64,000 bases of DNA from Geodermatophilus chilensis. GTDB lineage: Bacteria > Actinomycetota > Actinomycetes > Mycobacteriales > Geodermatophilaceae. The position numbers and the translations under genes are program-made. The notes below the pieces were generated by a model, which saw nothing but the letters and a program-made list of their open reading frames with translations, ran no database searches and was not told the DNA's origin. Positions 10,622 to 21,546 of this stretch are shown piece after piece. Numbering within the stretch: position 1 is the stretch's first letter; the number at the start of each line of letters is the position of its first letter. The stretch is from the NCBI RefSeq assembly GCF_002802985.1, contig NZ_NVPT01000001.1, forward strand, positions 19,253 to 83,252, in the 5' to 3' direction.

Positions 10622-11152
10622 TCAGGTGTCCTCCGCCGTGGGCAGCTCGTACACGACCTCGAGGCCGTCCTCCTCGTCGACCTGCTCCCCCACCTCGACC
10701 AAGCCGAACGGCAGCGCCACCCGCCGCGAGGCCGCGTTGTCCGGGGCGATGGACAGCCGCACCACCCGCACGTCCGGCTCGCGGCGGGCGCGGTCGAGCA
10801 GGACGGCCAGGGCGGCGCGCGCGTATCCGCGGCGCCGGTGCCCGGGAGCGGTGGCGTAGCCGACCTCGACCATGCCGCGGTCGTCCGGCGGGCCGTGGAA
10901 GCCGGCGCGGCCGACGGCCAGCCGCCGGTCGGGGTCCCACACGACGCCGGTCACCCACGCGGCGGACGCGGGATCGGCCGCCACCTGCGCCGCCCGCATC
11001 CGCCACACCGGCGCCCACTCCGGTCCGGCGAACACGGGCGTCAGGGGCACCGGGGCGGCGGCGTTCGCGGCGGCCAGGTCCCCGTCGGCCAGGGCGGCGA
11101 ACACCGGGCCGGTCAGCGCGAGGACCTCGACCCGCGGGCCGCCGGCGGTCAC
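10622..11152 (-). CDS. GNAT-family N-acetyltransferase
   Basis: A 176-residue acetyltransferase. The acetyl-CoA binding motif is ATAPGHRRRGYARAALAVLL (about residues 107-126), followed by LSIAPDNAASRRVALPFGL, the usual second half of the fold. The region WVTGVVWDPDRRLAVGRAGF forms the preceding sheet. The shape resembles protein N-terminal or ribosomal acetyltransferases, but the substrate cannot be read from the sequence. The start GTG at 11152 overlaps the tsaE stop (GTGA). It is an extra gene inserted between tsaE and tsaB. Confidence 0.88.
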   Translation of the reverse strand: MTAGGPRVEVLALTGPVFAALADGDLAAANAAAPVPLTPVFAGPEWAPVWRMRAAQVAADPASAAWVTGVVWDPDRRLAVGRAGFHGPPDDRGMVEVGYATAPGHRRRGYARAALAVLLDRARREPDVRVVRLSIAPDNAASRRVALPFGLVEVGEQVDEEDGLEVVYELPTAEDT

Positions 11153-11607
11153 CGCGGCTCGCCGTCCAGGCGCTGCTCCCAGCCGGGACCGTGCGGCACG
11201 AGCACCGCCGTCCGGACGTCGTCGTCGCGGCGGTCCAGCCGCACCTCGAGGTGCTCGTCGGCCAGCTGCTCCACCAGCCCCTGGCCCCACTCGACGACGG
11301 TGACCGACTCGTCGGTGGACGCGTCGAGGTCCAGGTCGTCGACGTCGGCGACCCCGCCGAGGCGGTAGGCGTCGACGTGCACCAGGGGCAGCCGGCCGCC
11401 GCGGTGCACGCGGGCGATGACGAAGGTCGGGGAGGTGACCGGCTCGCGCACCCCGAGCGCCTCGCCCAGCCCCTGGGTCAGCGCGGTCTTGCCCGCACCG
11501 AGCGGCCCGACGAGCACGATCAGGTCACCGGCGCTCACCACCCCGGCCAGCGCGGCGCCGAGCGCCCGGGTGTCCGCCGGGGTCGGCAGCACGTGCTCGC
11601 GCCTCAC
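11149..11607 (-). CDS. tsaE: tRNA t6A synthesis ATPase TsaE
   Basis: A 152-residue P-loop ATPase that energises or resets the TsaB-TsaD complex during t6A37 formation. The Walker A motif is GPLGAGKTALTQGL (about residues 34-47), followed by the switch-like SPTFVIARVHRGG and the conserved HVDAYRLGG and VVEWGQGL. The GTG at 11607 overlaps the stop codon of the upstream uracil-DNA glycosylase gene, and its own stop overlaps the GNAT start, both as GTGA. Confidence 0.96.
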   Translation of the reverse strand: MRREHVLPTPADTRALGAALAGVVSAGDLIVLVGPLGAGKTALTQGLGEALGVREPVTSPTFVIARVHRGGRLPLVHVDAYRLGGVADVDDLDLDASTDESVTVVEWGQGLVEQLADEHLEVRLDRRDDDVRTAVLVPHGPGWEQRLDGEPR

Positions 11608-12227
11608 GCCAGCGTCCCCGCGACCGCGGTGAGGTCGGCCAGCAGCCCGGCCCGCGGCGCCCCGTTCGGGCCGAACCGGATCGCCGCCGATGGGTGGTAG
11701 GTCGCCCAGACGGCCCGGCCGTCGACGTCGTGGGCCCGGCCGCGGGCTTGCGCCAGTACGGTGCGCGGGCCGAGGAACCACTTGGCCGACGAGAGCCCCA
11801 GCGCGACGACGACCGGCGGGTCCAGGAGCTCGAGCTGGCGGCGCAGCCAGCCGCTGCAGCGGGCCACCTCCGGGGTCTTCGGCGTCCGGTTGCCCGGCGG
11901 GCGGCACTTCACGATGTTGAGCACGGCGGCCTCGGCGCGGTCCAGCCCGGCCTCGGCCAGCAGCTGGTCGAGCAGCTGACCGGACTTCCCGACGAACGGC
12001 CGGCCGGTCTCGTCCTCGGTCGCCCCCGGCGCCTCCCCGACCAGCGCGAACCGCGGGCGCCCGCCGGCCGGGGCGTCGCCCACCACCACGTGCTGCCGGG
12101 TGGCGGCCAGCTCGGGGCAGGCCACGCAGGGCCGGGCGGCGGCGGCCAGCGCCTCCCAGTCGGGCGCGGCCGCGGCGACGCGGGCGACCTCCTCGGCCGC
12201 GGCGTCGAAGCGCGGTGCGCGGGTCAC
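11604..12227 (-). CDS. udg: Family 4-type uracil-DNA glycosylase with Fe-S cluster
   Basis: A 207-residue glycosylase that removes uracil from DNA to start base-excision repair. Four cysteines, C34-X2-C37 and C108-X15-C124, supply the 4Fe-4S cluster characteristic of family 4/5 enzymes. The active-site motif is GEAPGATEDETGRPFVG (about 64-80), and the second motif is TYHPSAAIR near the C-terminus. Family 4 is preferred because of the GEAPG-ATED and HPSA motifs. It lies between the hydrolase and tsaE with GTGA overlaps on both sides. The order udg next to alr/tsaE is not universal in actinobacteria. Confidence 0.9.
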   Translation of the reverse strand: MTRAPRFDAAAEEVARVAAAAPDWEALAAAARPCVACPELAATRQHVVVGDAPAGGRPRFALVGEAPGATEDETGRPFVGKSGQLLDQLLAEAGLDRAEAAVLNIVKCRPPGNRTPKTPEVARCSGWLRRQLELLDPPVVVALGLSSAKWFLGPRTVLAQARGRAHDVDGRAVWATYHPSAAIRFGPNGAPRAGLLADLTAVAGTLA

Positions 12228-13429
12228 CGGTCCACCCCGGTCGACAGGTCGGCCACCACCCGGCGCAGCAGCGCCGACAGCGCCGCGGTCACCTGGTCGG
12301 GCTTCTCCAGCGGCACCATGTGGCCCGCGTCCGCGACGACGACGTGGTCGACGCCCGGCGCCTCGGACCCGCCGAGCGGCTCCACGATCATGTCGCTGTG
12401 CTTCGGTGGGATGAGCGTGTCCTTGTCGCCGGTGAGCACCAGCACCGGGACGGCGCGCAGCGGCACCAGCGAGGCGGTCTCGTCCAGGCCGGCCAGCGCC
12501 GGGTAGAACTCCGCGATCACCTCGACCGGGGTGCCGGCGATCATCGAGTCGACGTAGCGGCCCAGCGCCGGGTCGACGTCCCGCGAGGCGAACGACAGCG
12601 ACCAGGTGACGCGCGAGATCAGGTCGGCGGCCAGCCGGCGGGTGCCCTCCGCGAGACCCGGACGGCGGCGCATCGTGTACGCCGCGATCGGCACCACCGC
12701 CGCGCGCACCCGGGTGAGCAACTCGGGCATGCCGAAGTCCAGGTCGGCGAGGTTGCCGCTGGAGGTGCTCATCAGCGCCGCGCCCACGACCCGGGTGCCG
12801 AACAGCTCCGGGCGCAGCGCTGCCAGGGCCATGACGGTCATGCCGCCCATCGAGTGCCCGACCAGCACCACCGGCCCGGTGGGCACCCGCGACCGCAGCA
12901 CCGCGTCGAGGTCGCGGCCCAGCTGGGCCATCGTCGAGTGCTCGGCCGGCCCGCGGCCGGACGCGCCGTGCCCGCGCTGGTCGTAGAAGACGAGTCGCGC
13001 CGTCGGGCGGGAGCCGTTGGCGGTGGCCAACGCGGCGCCCAGCGCCTTGCGCTGGAAGGTCCACGAGGCCATCGACAGCGAGTAGCCGTGGCAGAAGACG
13101 ACGGTCAGCGGGGCGTTGGGCGGGCCGACCTCCTCCACGGCCAGCAGCACGCCGTCGTCCGCCGTCACCAGCGCCGTGCGGTCGGCGCGGCGGGACGCCA
13201 GGCCGAGCGGGTCGTCCTCGCGCAGCTCGGCGTCGGTCGCCCCCGCCGGCAGCCCGGCCGCGGAGCCCACTCGCTCGGCGCCCACCCGCCGGGCGGCGGC
13301 CCGGCTGACCGCGACGCCGACGGCGGTGCCGGCCGCGGCCAGGCCGAGGACGGCGCCGAGGACCCCGGCCCGGTGGTGCGGCTGCGGCGTCGACTGCCGG
13401 CGCGGCCTGGCGTGCCGGTGCGCCGCCAT
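12224..13429 (-). CDS. Membrane-anchored alpha/beta hydrolase
   Basis: A 401-residue alpha/beta-fold hydrolase. Residues about 20-45 (GVLGAVLGLAAAGTAVGVAV) form one hydrophobic helix that probably anchors the protein in the membrane. The oxyanion region is VVFCHGYSLSMASW, the nucleophile elbow is GHSMGGMT (Ser near 185), and the acid and His lie in LTGDKDTLIPP and DAGHMVPLEKP. A gene of this type commonly sits beside alr in actinobacteria. The substrate is unknown; lipid or ester hydrolysis is plausible. ATG 13429 shares one base with the alr stop (TGATG). Confidence 0.9.
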   Translation of the reverse strand: MAAHRHARPRRQSTPQPHHRAGVLGAVLGLAAAGTAVGVAVSRAAARRVGAERVGSAAGLPAGATDAELREDDPLGLASRRADRTALVTADDGVLLAVEEVGPPNAPLTVVFCHGYSLSMASWTFQRKALGAALATANGSRPTARLVFYDQRGHGASGRGPAEHSTMAQLGRDLDAVLRSRVPTGPVVLVGHSMGGMTVMALAALRPELFGTRVVGAALMSTSSGNLADLDFGMPELLTRVRAAVVPIAAYTMRRRPGLAEGTRRLAADLISRVTWSLSFASRDVDPALGRYVDSMIAGTPVEVIAEFYPALAGLDETASLVPLRAVPVLVLTGDKDTLIPPKHSDMIVEPLGGSEAPGVDHVVVADAGHMVPLEKPDQVTAALSALLRRVVADLSTGVDR

Positions 13430-14565
13430 CAGACCGCCCCCGCCGAGCCGACGTAGCGGCGGGTGAAGCGGCCACCGATCCGGGTGACCAGCTCGTAGTG
13501 GATGGTGTCGACCGCGTCGGCCCAGTCCTGCGCCGTCGGCTCACCGCCGTCCCCCGGCCCCCAGAGCACCACCTCGTCGCCCGCGTGCACCTCGGCGTCG
13601 CCGACGTCCAGCACGAACTGGTCCATGCAGACGCGACCGGCGATCGTCCGGTGCGCCCCGGCGGCCAGGACCGGCGCCCGGTTGCCCGCCGCCCGCGGCA
13701 CGCCGTCGGCGTAGCCGACCGGCACCAGCAGCAACGTCGTCTCGGTGTCCGGGAAGTAGGTGTGGCCGTAGGAGACGCCGACGCCGGCGGGCACCCGCTT
13801 GGTCAGCGCGGCGCGGGCCCGCACCGTCATCGCCGGCCGCAGCCCGTAGGCGGCCGGGTCCCCGCCGAGCGGGTCCAGCCCGTAGACGGCGACCCCCGGG
13901 CGGACCATGTCGTACCAGGTGTCGGGCAGCGCCACCGTCGCCGCGGAGTTGGCCAGGTGCAGCCGCGCCTCCGTCAGCCCGGCCGCCCGGGCCAGCGCGA
14001 CCGCCTCCTCGAACACCCGCACCTGCGCGCCGATCGTCGGGTGGGTGGGAGCGTCGGCGTAGGCCATGTGGCTCCACAGGCCCACGACCTCCAGCTCGCC
14101 GTCGGCCTGCGCCCGCACCGCGGCGGCGACCAGGCCCGGCCACTCGGCCTCGGTGGCGCCCTCGCGGGAGAGACCGGTGTCGGCGAACAGGTGCACCCGG
14201 GCGGTGCGGCCGGTCGCGCGGGCGGCTGTGACCACCTCGGCCAGGGCCCACTCGGCGTTGACCGACACCTCGACGTCGGCGGTGAGGGCGGCGGCGTAGT
14301 CGGTGCCGGGGGCGTGCAGCCAGGCCAGCACCGGAGCGGTCACGCCGGCCGCACGGAGCCCCAGCGCCTCCTCCAGCACCGCGACGCCCAACGCGTCGGC
14401 TCCCCCGGCCAGCGCCGCGCGCGCGGCCGGGACCATGCCGTGGCCATAGCCGTCGGCCTTCACCACCGCCATCAGCGGGCGGCCGACGCGCTCGCGCAGC
14501 GCCGCGGTGTTGGCGGCGATGGCGTCGAGGTCGACGACCACCTCGGCCCGGGCTCGATCACTCAC
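13429..14565 (-). CDS. alr: Alanine racemase
   Basis: A 378-residue PLP enzyme that interconverts L- and D-alanine for peptidoglycan synthesis. The PLP lysine is K36 in AVVKADGYGHG, and the second catalytic base is the Tyr in GVSYGHTYF (about 260). Other conserved pieces are LANSAATVALPDTWYDMVRPG and the C-terminal AGRVCMDQFVLDVG. The GTG at 14565 overlaps the stop codon of the upstream nnr gene (GTGA). The downstream hydrolase start overlaps its own stop. Length is normal. Confidence 0.97.
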   Translation of the reverse strand: MSDRARAEVVVDLDAIAANTAALRERVGRPLMAVVKADGYGHGMVPAARAALAGGADALGVAVLEEALGLRAAGVTAPVLAWLHAPGTDYAAALTADVEVSVNAEWALAEVVTAARATGRTARVHLFADTGLSREGATEAEWPGLVAAAVRAQADGELEVVGLWSHMAYADAPTHPTIGAQVRVFEEAVALARAAGLTEARLHLANSAATVALPDTWYDMVRPGVAVYGLDPLGGDPAAYGLRPAMTVRARAALTKRVPAGVGVSYGHTYFPDTETTLLLVPVGYADGVPRAAGNRAPVLAAGAHRTIAGRVCMDQFVLDVGDAEVHAGDEVVLWGPGDGGEPTAQDWADAVDTIHYELVTRIGGRFTRRYVGSAGAV

Positions 14566-16019
14566 GCGCCCGAGTGTCCCAGCCGGTCCGCCGGCGCCCG
14601 GCGCAGGCGGGCCAGCGTGGCCGGCAGGGCGCGGACCAGGTCGCCCGCGATCAGCGGCCCCTCCTCCGCTGCCAGCTGCCCGGCCAGCCCGTGCACGTGC
14701 GCGCCCACGGCCGCGGCCTCGGCGGCCGGCAGGCCGGTGGCCAGCAGCGCCCCGGTGAGCCCGGAGAGGACGTCGCCGGTGCCGGCCGTGGCCAGCCACG
14801 GCGTGCCGGTGCCGTTGACGTAGGCGGTGCCGTCCGGCGCGGCCACGACGGTCGCGTCGCCCTTGAGCAGGACGACGGCGCCCAGGTCGGCGGCCAGCCG
14901 GCGGGCCGCGCCGACCCGGTCGTGCCCCACCTCCTGGCCGAAACGGGCGTACTCGCGGTCGTGCGGAGTGAGCACGGTCGGCGCGCGCCGCTGCCGCACC
15001 AGGTCGGGCTCCTGCGCGGCCGTCGTGAGCGCGTCGGCGTCCACCAGCACCGGCAGGTCGGTGGCCAGCACCTCGGCCAGCACACTGCGCGCGTCGTCGT
15101 CGGTGCCCATCCCGGGGCCGACGACCCACGCCTGCACCCGCCCGGCGTCGGAGGGCCGGCCCTCGGTGACGATCACCTCCGGCCAGGCGGCCCGCACCCC
15201 CGGGGCCGCCGTCCCGGCGTAGCGGACCAGCCCCGGGCGGGCGCGCAGCGCCGCCCCGGTGCACAGCACGGCGGCGCCGGGGTAGGTCGAGGAGCCGGCG
15301 ACGATCCCGACGACGCCCTGCGTGTACTTGTCGTCGCCGGCGTGCGGCAGGCGGATGCGGTCGGCGACGTCGGCGTCGGTCAGCCGGTGCGCGCCGGCTG
15401 GTGGTAGGTCGAGGCCGATGTCGACCAGGTGCACCCGGCCGGCGTACCCGCGGCCCTCCCCCACGACCAGCCCGGTCTTCAGCGCGCCGAAGGTGACCGT
15501 GTGCTGGGCCGGGAAGGCGGCTCCGGGAACCGCTCCGGTGTCGGCGTCCACCCCGCTGGGGACGTCGACGGCGACCATCAGCCCAGGCCCGGTGGCGGCC
15601 CGCTCGACCAGCGCGGCGGCCGGCGGGCGCAGGCCCCCGCGGCCGCCGATGCCGACGATCCCGTCGAGGACGAGGTCCGCGCGCTCCAGCCCGGTCGGCC
15701 CGTCGGGGGCGGTGACCCGCCCACCCGCCGCGCGCAGCGCGGCCAGCCCGGCGGCGTGCACCCGCTGAGGGTCGAGCAGGACGGCGGTCACCCGCGCGCC
15801 CCGGCGGGCCAGGTGCGCGCCGGCGAAGAGGGCGTCCCCGCCGTTGTTGCCGGCGCCGGCGAGGACGGTCACCCGGGTGCCGTGCGCACGGCCGAGCAGC
15901 CCCAGGCAGGTGGTGGCCAGGCCGGTCGCGGCCCGCTGCATGAGCGTGCCCTCCGGGGTGGCGGCCAGGACCGGCTCCTCGGCCGCGCGCACCTCGGCGG
16001 CGGTGTACAGCCCGATCAC
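14562..16019 (-). CDS. nnr: Bifunctional NAD(P)H-hydrate epimerase / ADP-dependent dehydratase
   Basis: A 485-residue fusion that repairs hydrated NADH and NADPH. Residues 1 to about 210 are the YjeF-N epimerase ([33 protein letters not shown]). Residues from about 225 are the ribokinase-like dehydratase ([44 protein letters not shown]), in which the GTGD Asp is catalytic. The GTG at 16019 overlaps the acpS stop codon. The fusion and its position between acpS and alr are standard in actinobacteria. Confidence 0.96.
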   Translation of the reverse strand: MIGLYTAAEVRAAEEPVLAATPEGTLMQRAATGLATTCLGLLGRAHGTRVTVLAGAGNNGGDALFAGAHLARRGARVTAVLLDPQRVHAAGLAALRAAGGRVTAPDGPTGLERADLVLDGIVGIGGRGGLRPPAAALVERAATGPGLMVAVDVPSGVDADTGAVPGAAFPAQHTVTFGALKTGLVVGEGRGYAGRVHLVDIGLDLPPAGAHRLTDADVADRIRLPHAGDDKYTQGVVGIVAGSSTYPGAAVLCTGAALRARPGLVRYAGTAAPGVRAAWPEVIVTEGRPSDAGRVQAWVVGPGMGTDDDARSVLAEVLATDLPVLVDADALTTAAQEPDLVRQRRAPTVLTPHDREYARFGQEVGHDRVGAARRLAADLGAVVLLKGDATVVAAPDGTAYVNGTGTPWLATAGTGDVLSGLTGALLATGLPAAEAAAVGAHVHGLAGQLAAEEGPLIAGDLVRALPATLARLRRAPADRLGHSGA

Positions 16020-16405
16020 GGTCCCTCCCCGTGCGGCATGCCCTCCGCGACGACGACCGCGGAGGCGATGCCGCCGTCGTGGCTGAGCGAGAGGTGCCAG
16101 GAGGTGACGCCGAGCTGCGCCGCCCGGCCGGCCACCGTCCCGCGCGCCGTCAGGTGCGGCCGGCCGTGCTCGCCGACGGTGATCTCCGCGTCGTGCCAGC
16201 GCAGGTCACCGGGCGCCCCCAGGGCCTTGGCGACGGCCTCCTTGGCGGCGAACCGGGCGGCCAGCGACTCCCCGGTGCGCACGCCGCCGCGGGGCGTGCG
16301 CTGCTCCTCGGCGGTGAACAGCCGGTCGCGCAGGCCCGGCGTGCGGACGAGGGACTCGGCGAAGCGGTCGACCGGCACCACGTCGATCCCGACCCCGATG
16401 ATCAC
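16016..16405 (-). CDS. acpS: Holo-[acyl-carrier-protein] synthase
   Basis: A 129-residue group I phosphopantetheinyl transferase that moves 4'-phosphopantetheine from CoA to the acyl carrier protein serine. It has the metal-binding [12 protein letters not shown] at the N-terminus and the motif [13 protein letters not shown] (about 57-69). The C-terminus carries [17 protein letters not shown] 16405 gives the expected [10 protein letters not shown] start; CAGACT lies 6 nt upstream, which may mean a leaderless message. It heads a run of nine genes that overlap each other by 1-4 nt or lie within about 25 nt. Confidence 0.95.
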   Translation of the reverse strand: MIIGVGIDVVPVDRFAESLVRTPGLRDRLFTAEEQRTPRGGVRTGESLAARFAAKEAVAKALGAPGDLRWHDAEITVGEHGRPHLTARGTVAGRAAQLGVTSWHLSLSHDGGIASAVVVAEGMPHGEGP

Positions 16406-16466
16406 CGGGTCAGTCTGCCGTGCCGCCGTCCCTGCCGCCGTCCAGCTCGTAGTCCCGGCCCCGACC

Positions 16467-16564
16467 GGAGGCTCACCCGAGCGCGAAAGGCCCCGTCCGG
16501 AGGCTCGCCCCGAGCGTGCGAGGGGTGAGGGGGACGGGGTCCTTCTCGAGAGGGTCGGGGTCCT
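16467..16564 (-). repeat. 3'-end GC-rich stem-loop repeat after glmS (family A)
   Basis: On the minus strand the glmS stop codon is followed within 2 nt by AAGGACCCCGACCC, then AAGGACCCCGTCCCCCTCAC, the core CTCGCACGCTCG and GGGCGAGCC, and a closing GGACGGGGCC that pairs with the opening GGACCCCGTCC. It is in the same orientation to its gene as the other copies. Confidence 0.7.
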
Positions 16565-18427
<1,863 letters not shown>

Positions 18428-18434
18428 TCCAGCG

Positions 18435-18440
18435 AGGCTA
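18435..18440 (-). promoter_or_regulatory. -10 element of a leaderless glmS promoter
   Basis: On the minus strand TAGCCT is followed by 7 nt (CGCTGGA) and then the glmS ATG at 18427. No ribosome-binding site can fit between them, which argues for a leaderless transcript. No clear -35 box was found. Confidence 0.6.
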
Positions 18441-18474
18441 CCGGCGGGACCGGCCGGACCCGTCCCTCACACGA

Positions 18475-18522
18475 GTGGGACGAGACGGATGTGACGCGAG
18501 CGTCGTCACATCGTCGTCCCAC
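18475..18522. promoter_or_regulatory. Two-block inverted repeat upstream of glmS
   Basis: GTGGGACG (18475-18482) pairs with CGTCCCAC (18515-18522), and inside it ATGTGACG (18489-18496) pairs with CGTCACAT (18504-18511). It lies about 35-80 bp upstream of the glmS -10 box, so it could be an operator. It could also act as a late terminator for glmM. Confidence 0.45.
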
Positions 18523-18567
18523 CCGACGACACCGCCATGACACCGTCGTCCTACCGGACGACACCGC
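18513..18567 (+). repeat. Direct repeat with internal hairpin (family B)
   Basis: A 23-bp unit starting GTCGTCC and ending GACGACACCGC occurs at 18513-18535 and again at 18545-18567 with two mismatches (period 32 bp). Each unit folds on itself (GTCGTCC with GGACGAC in the second copy). A related unit follows mog at 24739-24770. Confidence 0.6.
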
Positions 18568-18580
18568 GGCCAGGTGCCGT

Positions 18581-18637
18581 TCCCCACCCCGGGCCCCGCC
18601 CTGAGCCTGCGAAGGGTGGGGAGGACGGGGTCCTTTC
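18581..18637 (-). repeat. 3'-end GC-rich stem-loop repeat after glmM (family A)
   Basis: Directly after the glmM stop codon on the minus strand: GAAAGGACCCCGTCC, TCCCCACCC, core TTCGCAGGCTCA, GGGCGGGGCCC. Same orientation as the other copies; probably the glmM terminator. Confidence 0.75.
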
Positions 18638-19981
18638 TCAGTCGACGGCGGCGACGACGTCCGCGAGGCGCCGGGCGATGGCGTCGGCCCGCTCCTGGGT
18701 GGGCGCCTCGACCATCACGCGCACGAGCTGCTCGGTGCCGGAGGGGCGCAGCAGCACCCGGCCGTCGTCCCCGAGCTCGGCCTCGCACCGGTTGACCGCA
18801 GCGGCGACCTCGTCGCTCTCCACGACCGCCAGCCGGTCGCGGACCGGCACGTTGACCAGCGTCTGCGGCAGCCGCCGCACCACCGAGGCCAGCTCCGCCA
18901 GCGAGGATCCGGTCTCGGCCATGCGGGACAGCAGCGACAGTCCGGTGAGCAGCCCGTCGCCGGTCGTGGCGTGGTCGAGGAACACCAGGTGGCCGCTCTG
19001 CTCGCCGCCCAGGCTCAGCCCCCGCGCCCGCAGCGCCTCGAGCACGTACCGGTCGCCGACGGCGGTGGTGTGCACGGCGATGCCGGCGTCGCGCATGGTG
19101 TGGTGGAAGCCGAGGTTGCTCATGACCGTGGCGACGACGGTGTCGCCGGTGAGCCGGCCGTGCTCGTGCAGCCCGAGCGCGCAGACGGCGAGGATCGCGT
19201 CGCCGTCGACCACGTCGCCCTGGGCAGTGACGGCCAGGCAGCGGTCGGCGTCCCCGTCGTGCGCGATGCCGAGGTCGGCGCCGTGGGCACGGACGGCCTC
19301 GGTCAGCGGGCCCAGATGGGTGGAGCCGATCCCGTCGTTGATGTTCCAGCCGTCGGGCTCGCCACCGATGATGTGCACGGTCGCCCCGGCCCGCCGGTAG
19401 ACCTCGGGCGCGCAGACGGCGGCCGCGCCGTGGGCGCAGTCGACGACGAGGGTGAGGCCGGACAGCGGCCGGTCGACGGTCGAGAGCAGGTGCTCGACGT
19501 AGACCGCGCCCGCGCCGGGGAGGTCGGAGACCCGGCCGATCTCGGCAGCGGTGGGACGCGGACCGTCGCCCTGACCGGCGGTCACGGCCTGCTCGATGGC
19601 GGCCTCGACCGCGTCGGGCAGCTTGTGCCCACCCCGGCTGAAGAGCTTGATGCCGTTGTCGGGCATCGGGTTGTGACTGGCGGAGATCATCACGCCGAGG
19701 TCTGCGCCGGTGTGCGCGGTGAGGTGCGCGATCGCCGGGGTGGGCAGCACCCCGGCCCGCAGCACCTGCGCGCCGGCACTGGCGAGGCCGGCCACGACGG
19801 CGGCCTCGAGCATCTCCCCGCTGGCGCGGGGATCGCGGCCGACGACCGCGACGGGACGCTGGGTCCCGTCGCGGTCGGCGAGCACGCCGGCGGCAGCACG
19901 TGCCACCGAGAGGGCCAACTCCGGCGTGAGGTCGGCGTTGGCCCGACCCCGGACGCCGTCGGTCCCGAAGAGGCGACCCAC
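18638..19981 (-). CDS. glmM: Phosphoglucosamine mutase
   Basis: A 447-residue mutase converting glucosamine-6-phosphate to glucosamine-1-phosphate, the step after GlmS. The start is [12 protein letters not shown]. The phosphorylated serine is S102 in [13 protein letters not shown], the metal loop is DGDADRC (about residues 245-251), and the sugar-binding loop GGEQSGHL and phosphate loop [14 protein letters not shown] follow. The GTG at 19981 starts 11 nt after the rpsI stop codon, so it is probably cotranscribed with rplM-rpsI. glmS lies downstream behind a repeat-rich gap. Confidence 0.97.
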   Translation of the reverse strand: MGRLFGTDGVRGRANADLTPELALSVARAAAGVLADRDGTQRPVAVVGRDPRASGEMLEAAVVAGLASAGAQVLRAGVLPTPAIAHLTAHTGADLGVMISASHNPMPDNGIKLFSRGGHKLPDAVEAAIEQAVTAGQGDGPRPTAAEIGRVSDLPGAGAVYVEHLLSTVDRPLSGLTLVVDCAHGAAAVCAPEVYRRAGATVHIIGGEPDGWNINDGIGSTHLGPLTEAVRAHGADLGIAHDGDADRCLAVTAQGDVVDGDAILAVCALGLHEHGRLTGDTVVATVMSNLGFHHTMRDAGIAVHTTAVGDRYVLEALRARGLSLGGEQSGHLVFLDHATTGDGLLTGLSLLSRMAETGSSLAELASVVRRLPQTLVNVPVRDRLAVVESDEVAAAVNRCEAELGDDGRVLLRPSGTEQLVRVMVEAPTQERADAIARRLADVVAAVD

Positions 19982-19992
19982 GGACGTACCGG

Positions 19993-20412
19993 TCAGCGCT
20001 TCGAGTACTGGGGCGCCTTGCGGGCCTTCTTGAGCCCGTACTTCTTGCGCTCGGTGACGCGGGGGTCCCGGGTCAGGAAGCCGGCCTTCTTGAGGGCCGG
20101 GCGGTCCTCGGCCTCGACGGCGATGAGCGCGCGGGCGATGGCCAGGCGCAGCGCGCCGGCCTGGCCGCTGACGCCGCCACCCCGGAGGATGCCGACGACG
20201 TCGTACTGCTCGGTCCGCTCGACGGTCACGAACGGCTCACGGATGAGCTGCTGGTGCACCTTGTTCGGGAAGTACTCCTCGATGGTGCGGCCGTTGAGTC
20301 GGAACTGGCCGGTGCCCGGCAGCAGGCGCACGCGGACGATGGCCTCCTTGCGCCGGCCGACGGTCTGCACCGGACGCCCCTCGGCGTCGGTCACGGTGAG
20401 GGCGGTCGTCAC
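19993..20412 (-). CDS. rpsI: 30S ribosomal protein uS9
   Basis: A 139-residue uS9. It reads [20 protein letters not shown], then [19 protein letters not shown], and ends in the conserved [12 protein letters not shown] tail that reaches the P-site tRNA. The GTG at 20412 overlaps the rplM stop codon (GTGA), matching the usual rplM-rpsI operon. Confidence 0.97.
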   Translation of the reverse strand: MTTALTVTDAEGRPVQTVGRRKEAIVRVRLLPGTGQFRLNGRTIEEYFPNKVHQQLIREPFVTVERTEQYDVVGILRGGGVSGQAGALRLAIARALIAVEAEDRPALKKAGFLTRDPRVTERKKYGLKKARKAPQYSKR

Positions 20413-20852
20413 TGGGCCACCTGCTTGATCTCGTAGGACTGGGGCTGCTGAGCGGCGTGCGGGTGCTCGGGCCCGGCGTACACCTTCAGCTTCTTGAGCA
20501 TCTGACGGCCCAGGCTGTTGTGCGGCAGCATGCCCTTGATCGCGCGCTCGATGACGCGGTCGGGGTGCGTGCGCAGCTGGTCGCCGACGGGGATCCGCTT
20601 GAGGCCACCCGGGTAGCCGGAGTGGCGGTAGGCGATCTTCTCGTCGCGCTTGGAGCCGGTCAGCGCGACCTTGCCCGCGTTGACGATGACGACGAAGTCG
20701 CCGACGTCGACGTGCGGGGCGTACTGGGGCTTGTGCTTGCCGCGGAGCAGGATCGCGGTCTGGCTGGCCAGTCGACCGAGCACCACGTCGGTGGCGTCGA
20801 TGACGTGCCAGGCCCGGCTGATGTCGCCGGGCTTCGGGGTGTACGTGCGCAC
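20409..20852 (-). CDS. rplM: 50S ribosomal protein uL13
   Basis: A 147-residue uL13. The start [20 protein letters not shown] at GTG 20852 matches the family; a longer frame to 20936 would add an unrelated N-terminus. Other conserved blocks are [19 protein letters not shown] and [25 protein letters not shown] lies about 10 nt upstream. TATCGT at 20963-20968 on the same strand could be the -10 box, though I found no good -35. Confidence 0.97.
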   Translation of the reverse strand: MRTYTPKPGDISRAWHVIDATDVVLGRLASQTAILLRGKHKPQYAPHVDVGDFVVIVNAGKVALTGSKRDEKIAYRHSGYPGGLKRIPVGDQLRTHPDRVIERAIKGMLPHNSLGRQMLKKLKVYAGPEHPHAAQQPQSYEIKQVAQ

Positions 20853-21000
20853 GGCGCTCGTGTCCTCCGTCGTCGTCGGATCGGCTGGTGGGATCGCCTC
20901 ACCGAGCACGGGAGACGGTGCGGGACACGCGGGCACCAGCCGGCCGCGCGCGCCAGCCGATCACGATACCAGCCGACGCCCCGGCCCCTCCGCGGCGCGG

Positions 21001-21495
21001 TCAGCCCTCCGCGTCGACCTCGCGCAGCTTGCCGGTCGTCACGTCGTAGACGGTCCCGCGGACCTCCGTGGCGACCAGGTACGGGCACTCCCGCAGTCGC
21101 CGGACCGACTCGCGCACGTCCTCGTCGACGTCCGCGAAGCCCTGGACCGCCCAGTCGGGCCGAGTGCCGGTGACCTGCTCGATCCGGTCGAGGACCGCGG
21201 CCTCGTCGGCGCCCTGCATGCCGCAGCCGGTGTGGTGCACGAGCAGGACCTCGCGGGTGCCCAGCAGGTGCTGGGAGATGGCGAGCGAGCGCAGGGTGTC
21301 CTGGGTGACCACCCCACCGGCGTTGCGGATGACGTGAGCGTCGCCGGGTTCGAGGCCGAGGATCCGGTAGACGTCCATCCGCGCGTCCATGCAGGCCACG
21401 ACGGCGACTCCACGGCCCGGCCGCGCCGGGAGCTCCGCGGGCGGCTGCGGTGCCCCCTGCGCGTTCGCCGCCAGCATCCGGTCGACCTCGGACAT
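21001..21495 (-). CDS. Beta-class carbonic anhydrase
   Basis: A 164-residue enzyme interconverting CO2 and bicarbonate. The zinc ligands are C35 in ACMDARMDV and H88 and C91 in HHTGCGM, with the Asp37-Arg39 dyad in CMDAR. NAGGVVTQDTLRSL is also typical. The short form and the motifs resemble, from memory, the mycobacterial Rv1284 type. The ATG at 21495 has GGAGGTGGGCG directly upstream. It lies between rplM and a sugar kinase on the same strand and is not obviously tied to either. Confidence 0.94.
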   Translation of the reverse strand: MSEVDRMLAANAQGAPQPPAELPARPGRGVAVVACMDARMDVYRILGLEPGDAHVIRNAGGVVTQDTLRSLAISQHLLGTREVLLVHHTGCGMQGADEAAVLDRIEQVTGTRPDWAVQGFADVDEDVRESVRRLRECPYLVATEVRGTVYDVTTGKLREVDAEG

Positions 21496-21546
21496 CGCCC
21501 ACCTCCGTCGCGCACCAGCCAGGTCCTGCGACCCTAGCCGGGCAGG

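Noticed and set aside
16406..16564. Possible glmS ribozyme or riboswitch near glmS
   Set aside because: This stretch is downstream of glmS and is a family A repeat. The upstream region is only a leaderless promoter, so there is no room for a ribozyme in the mRNA.
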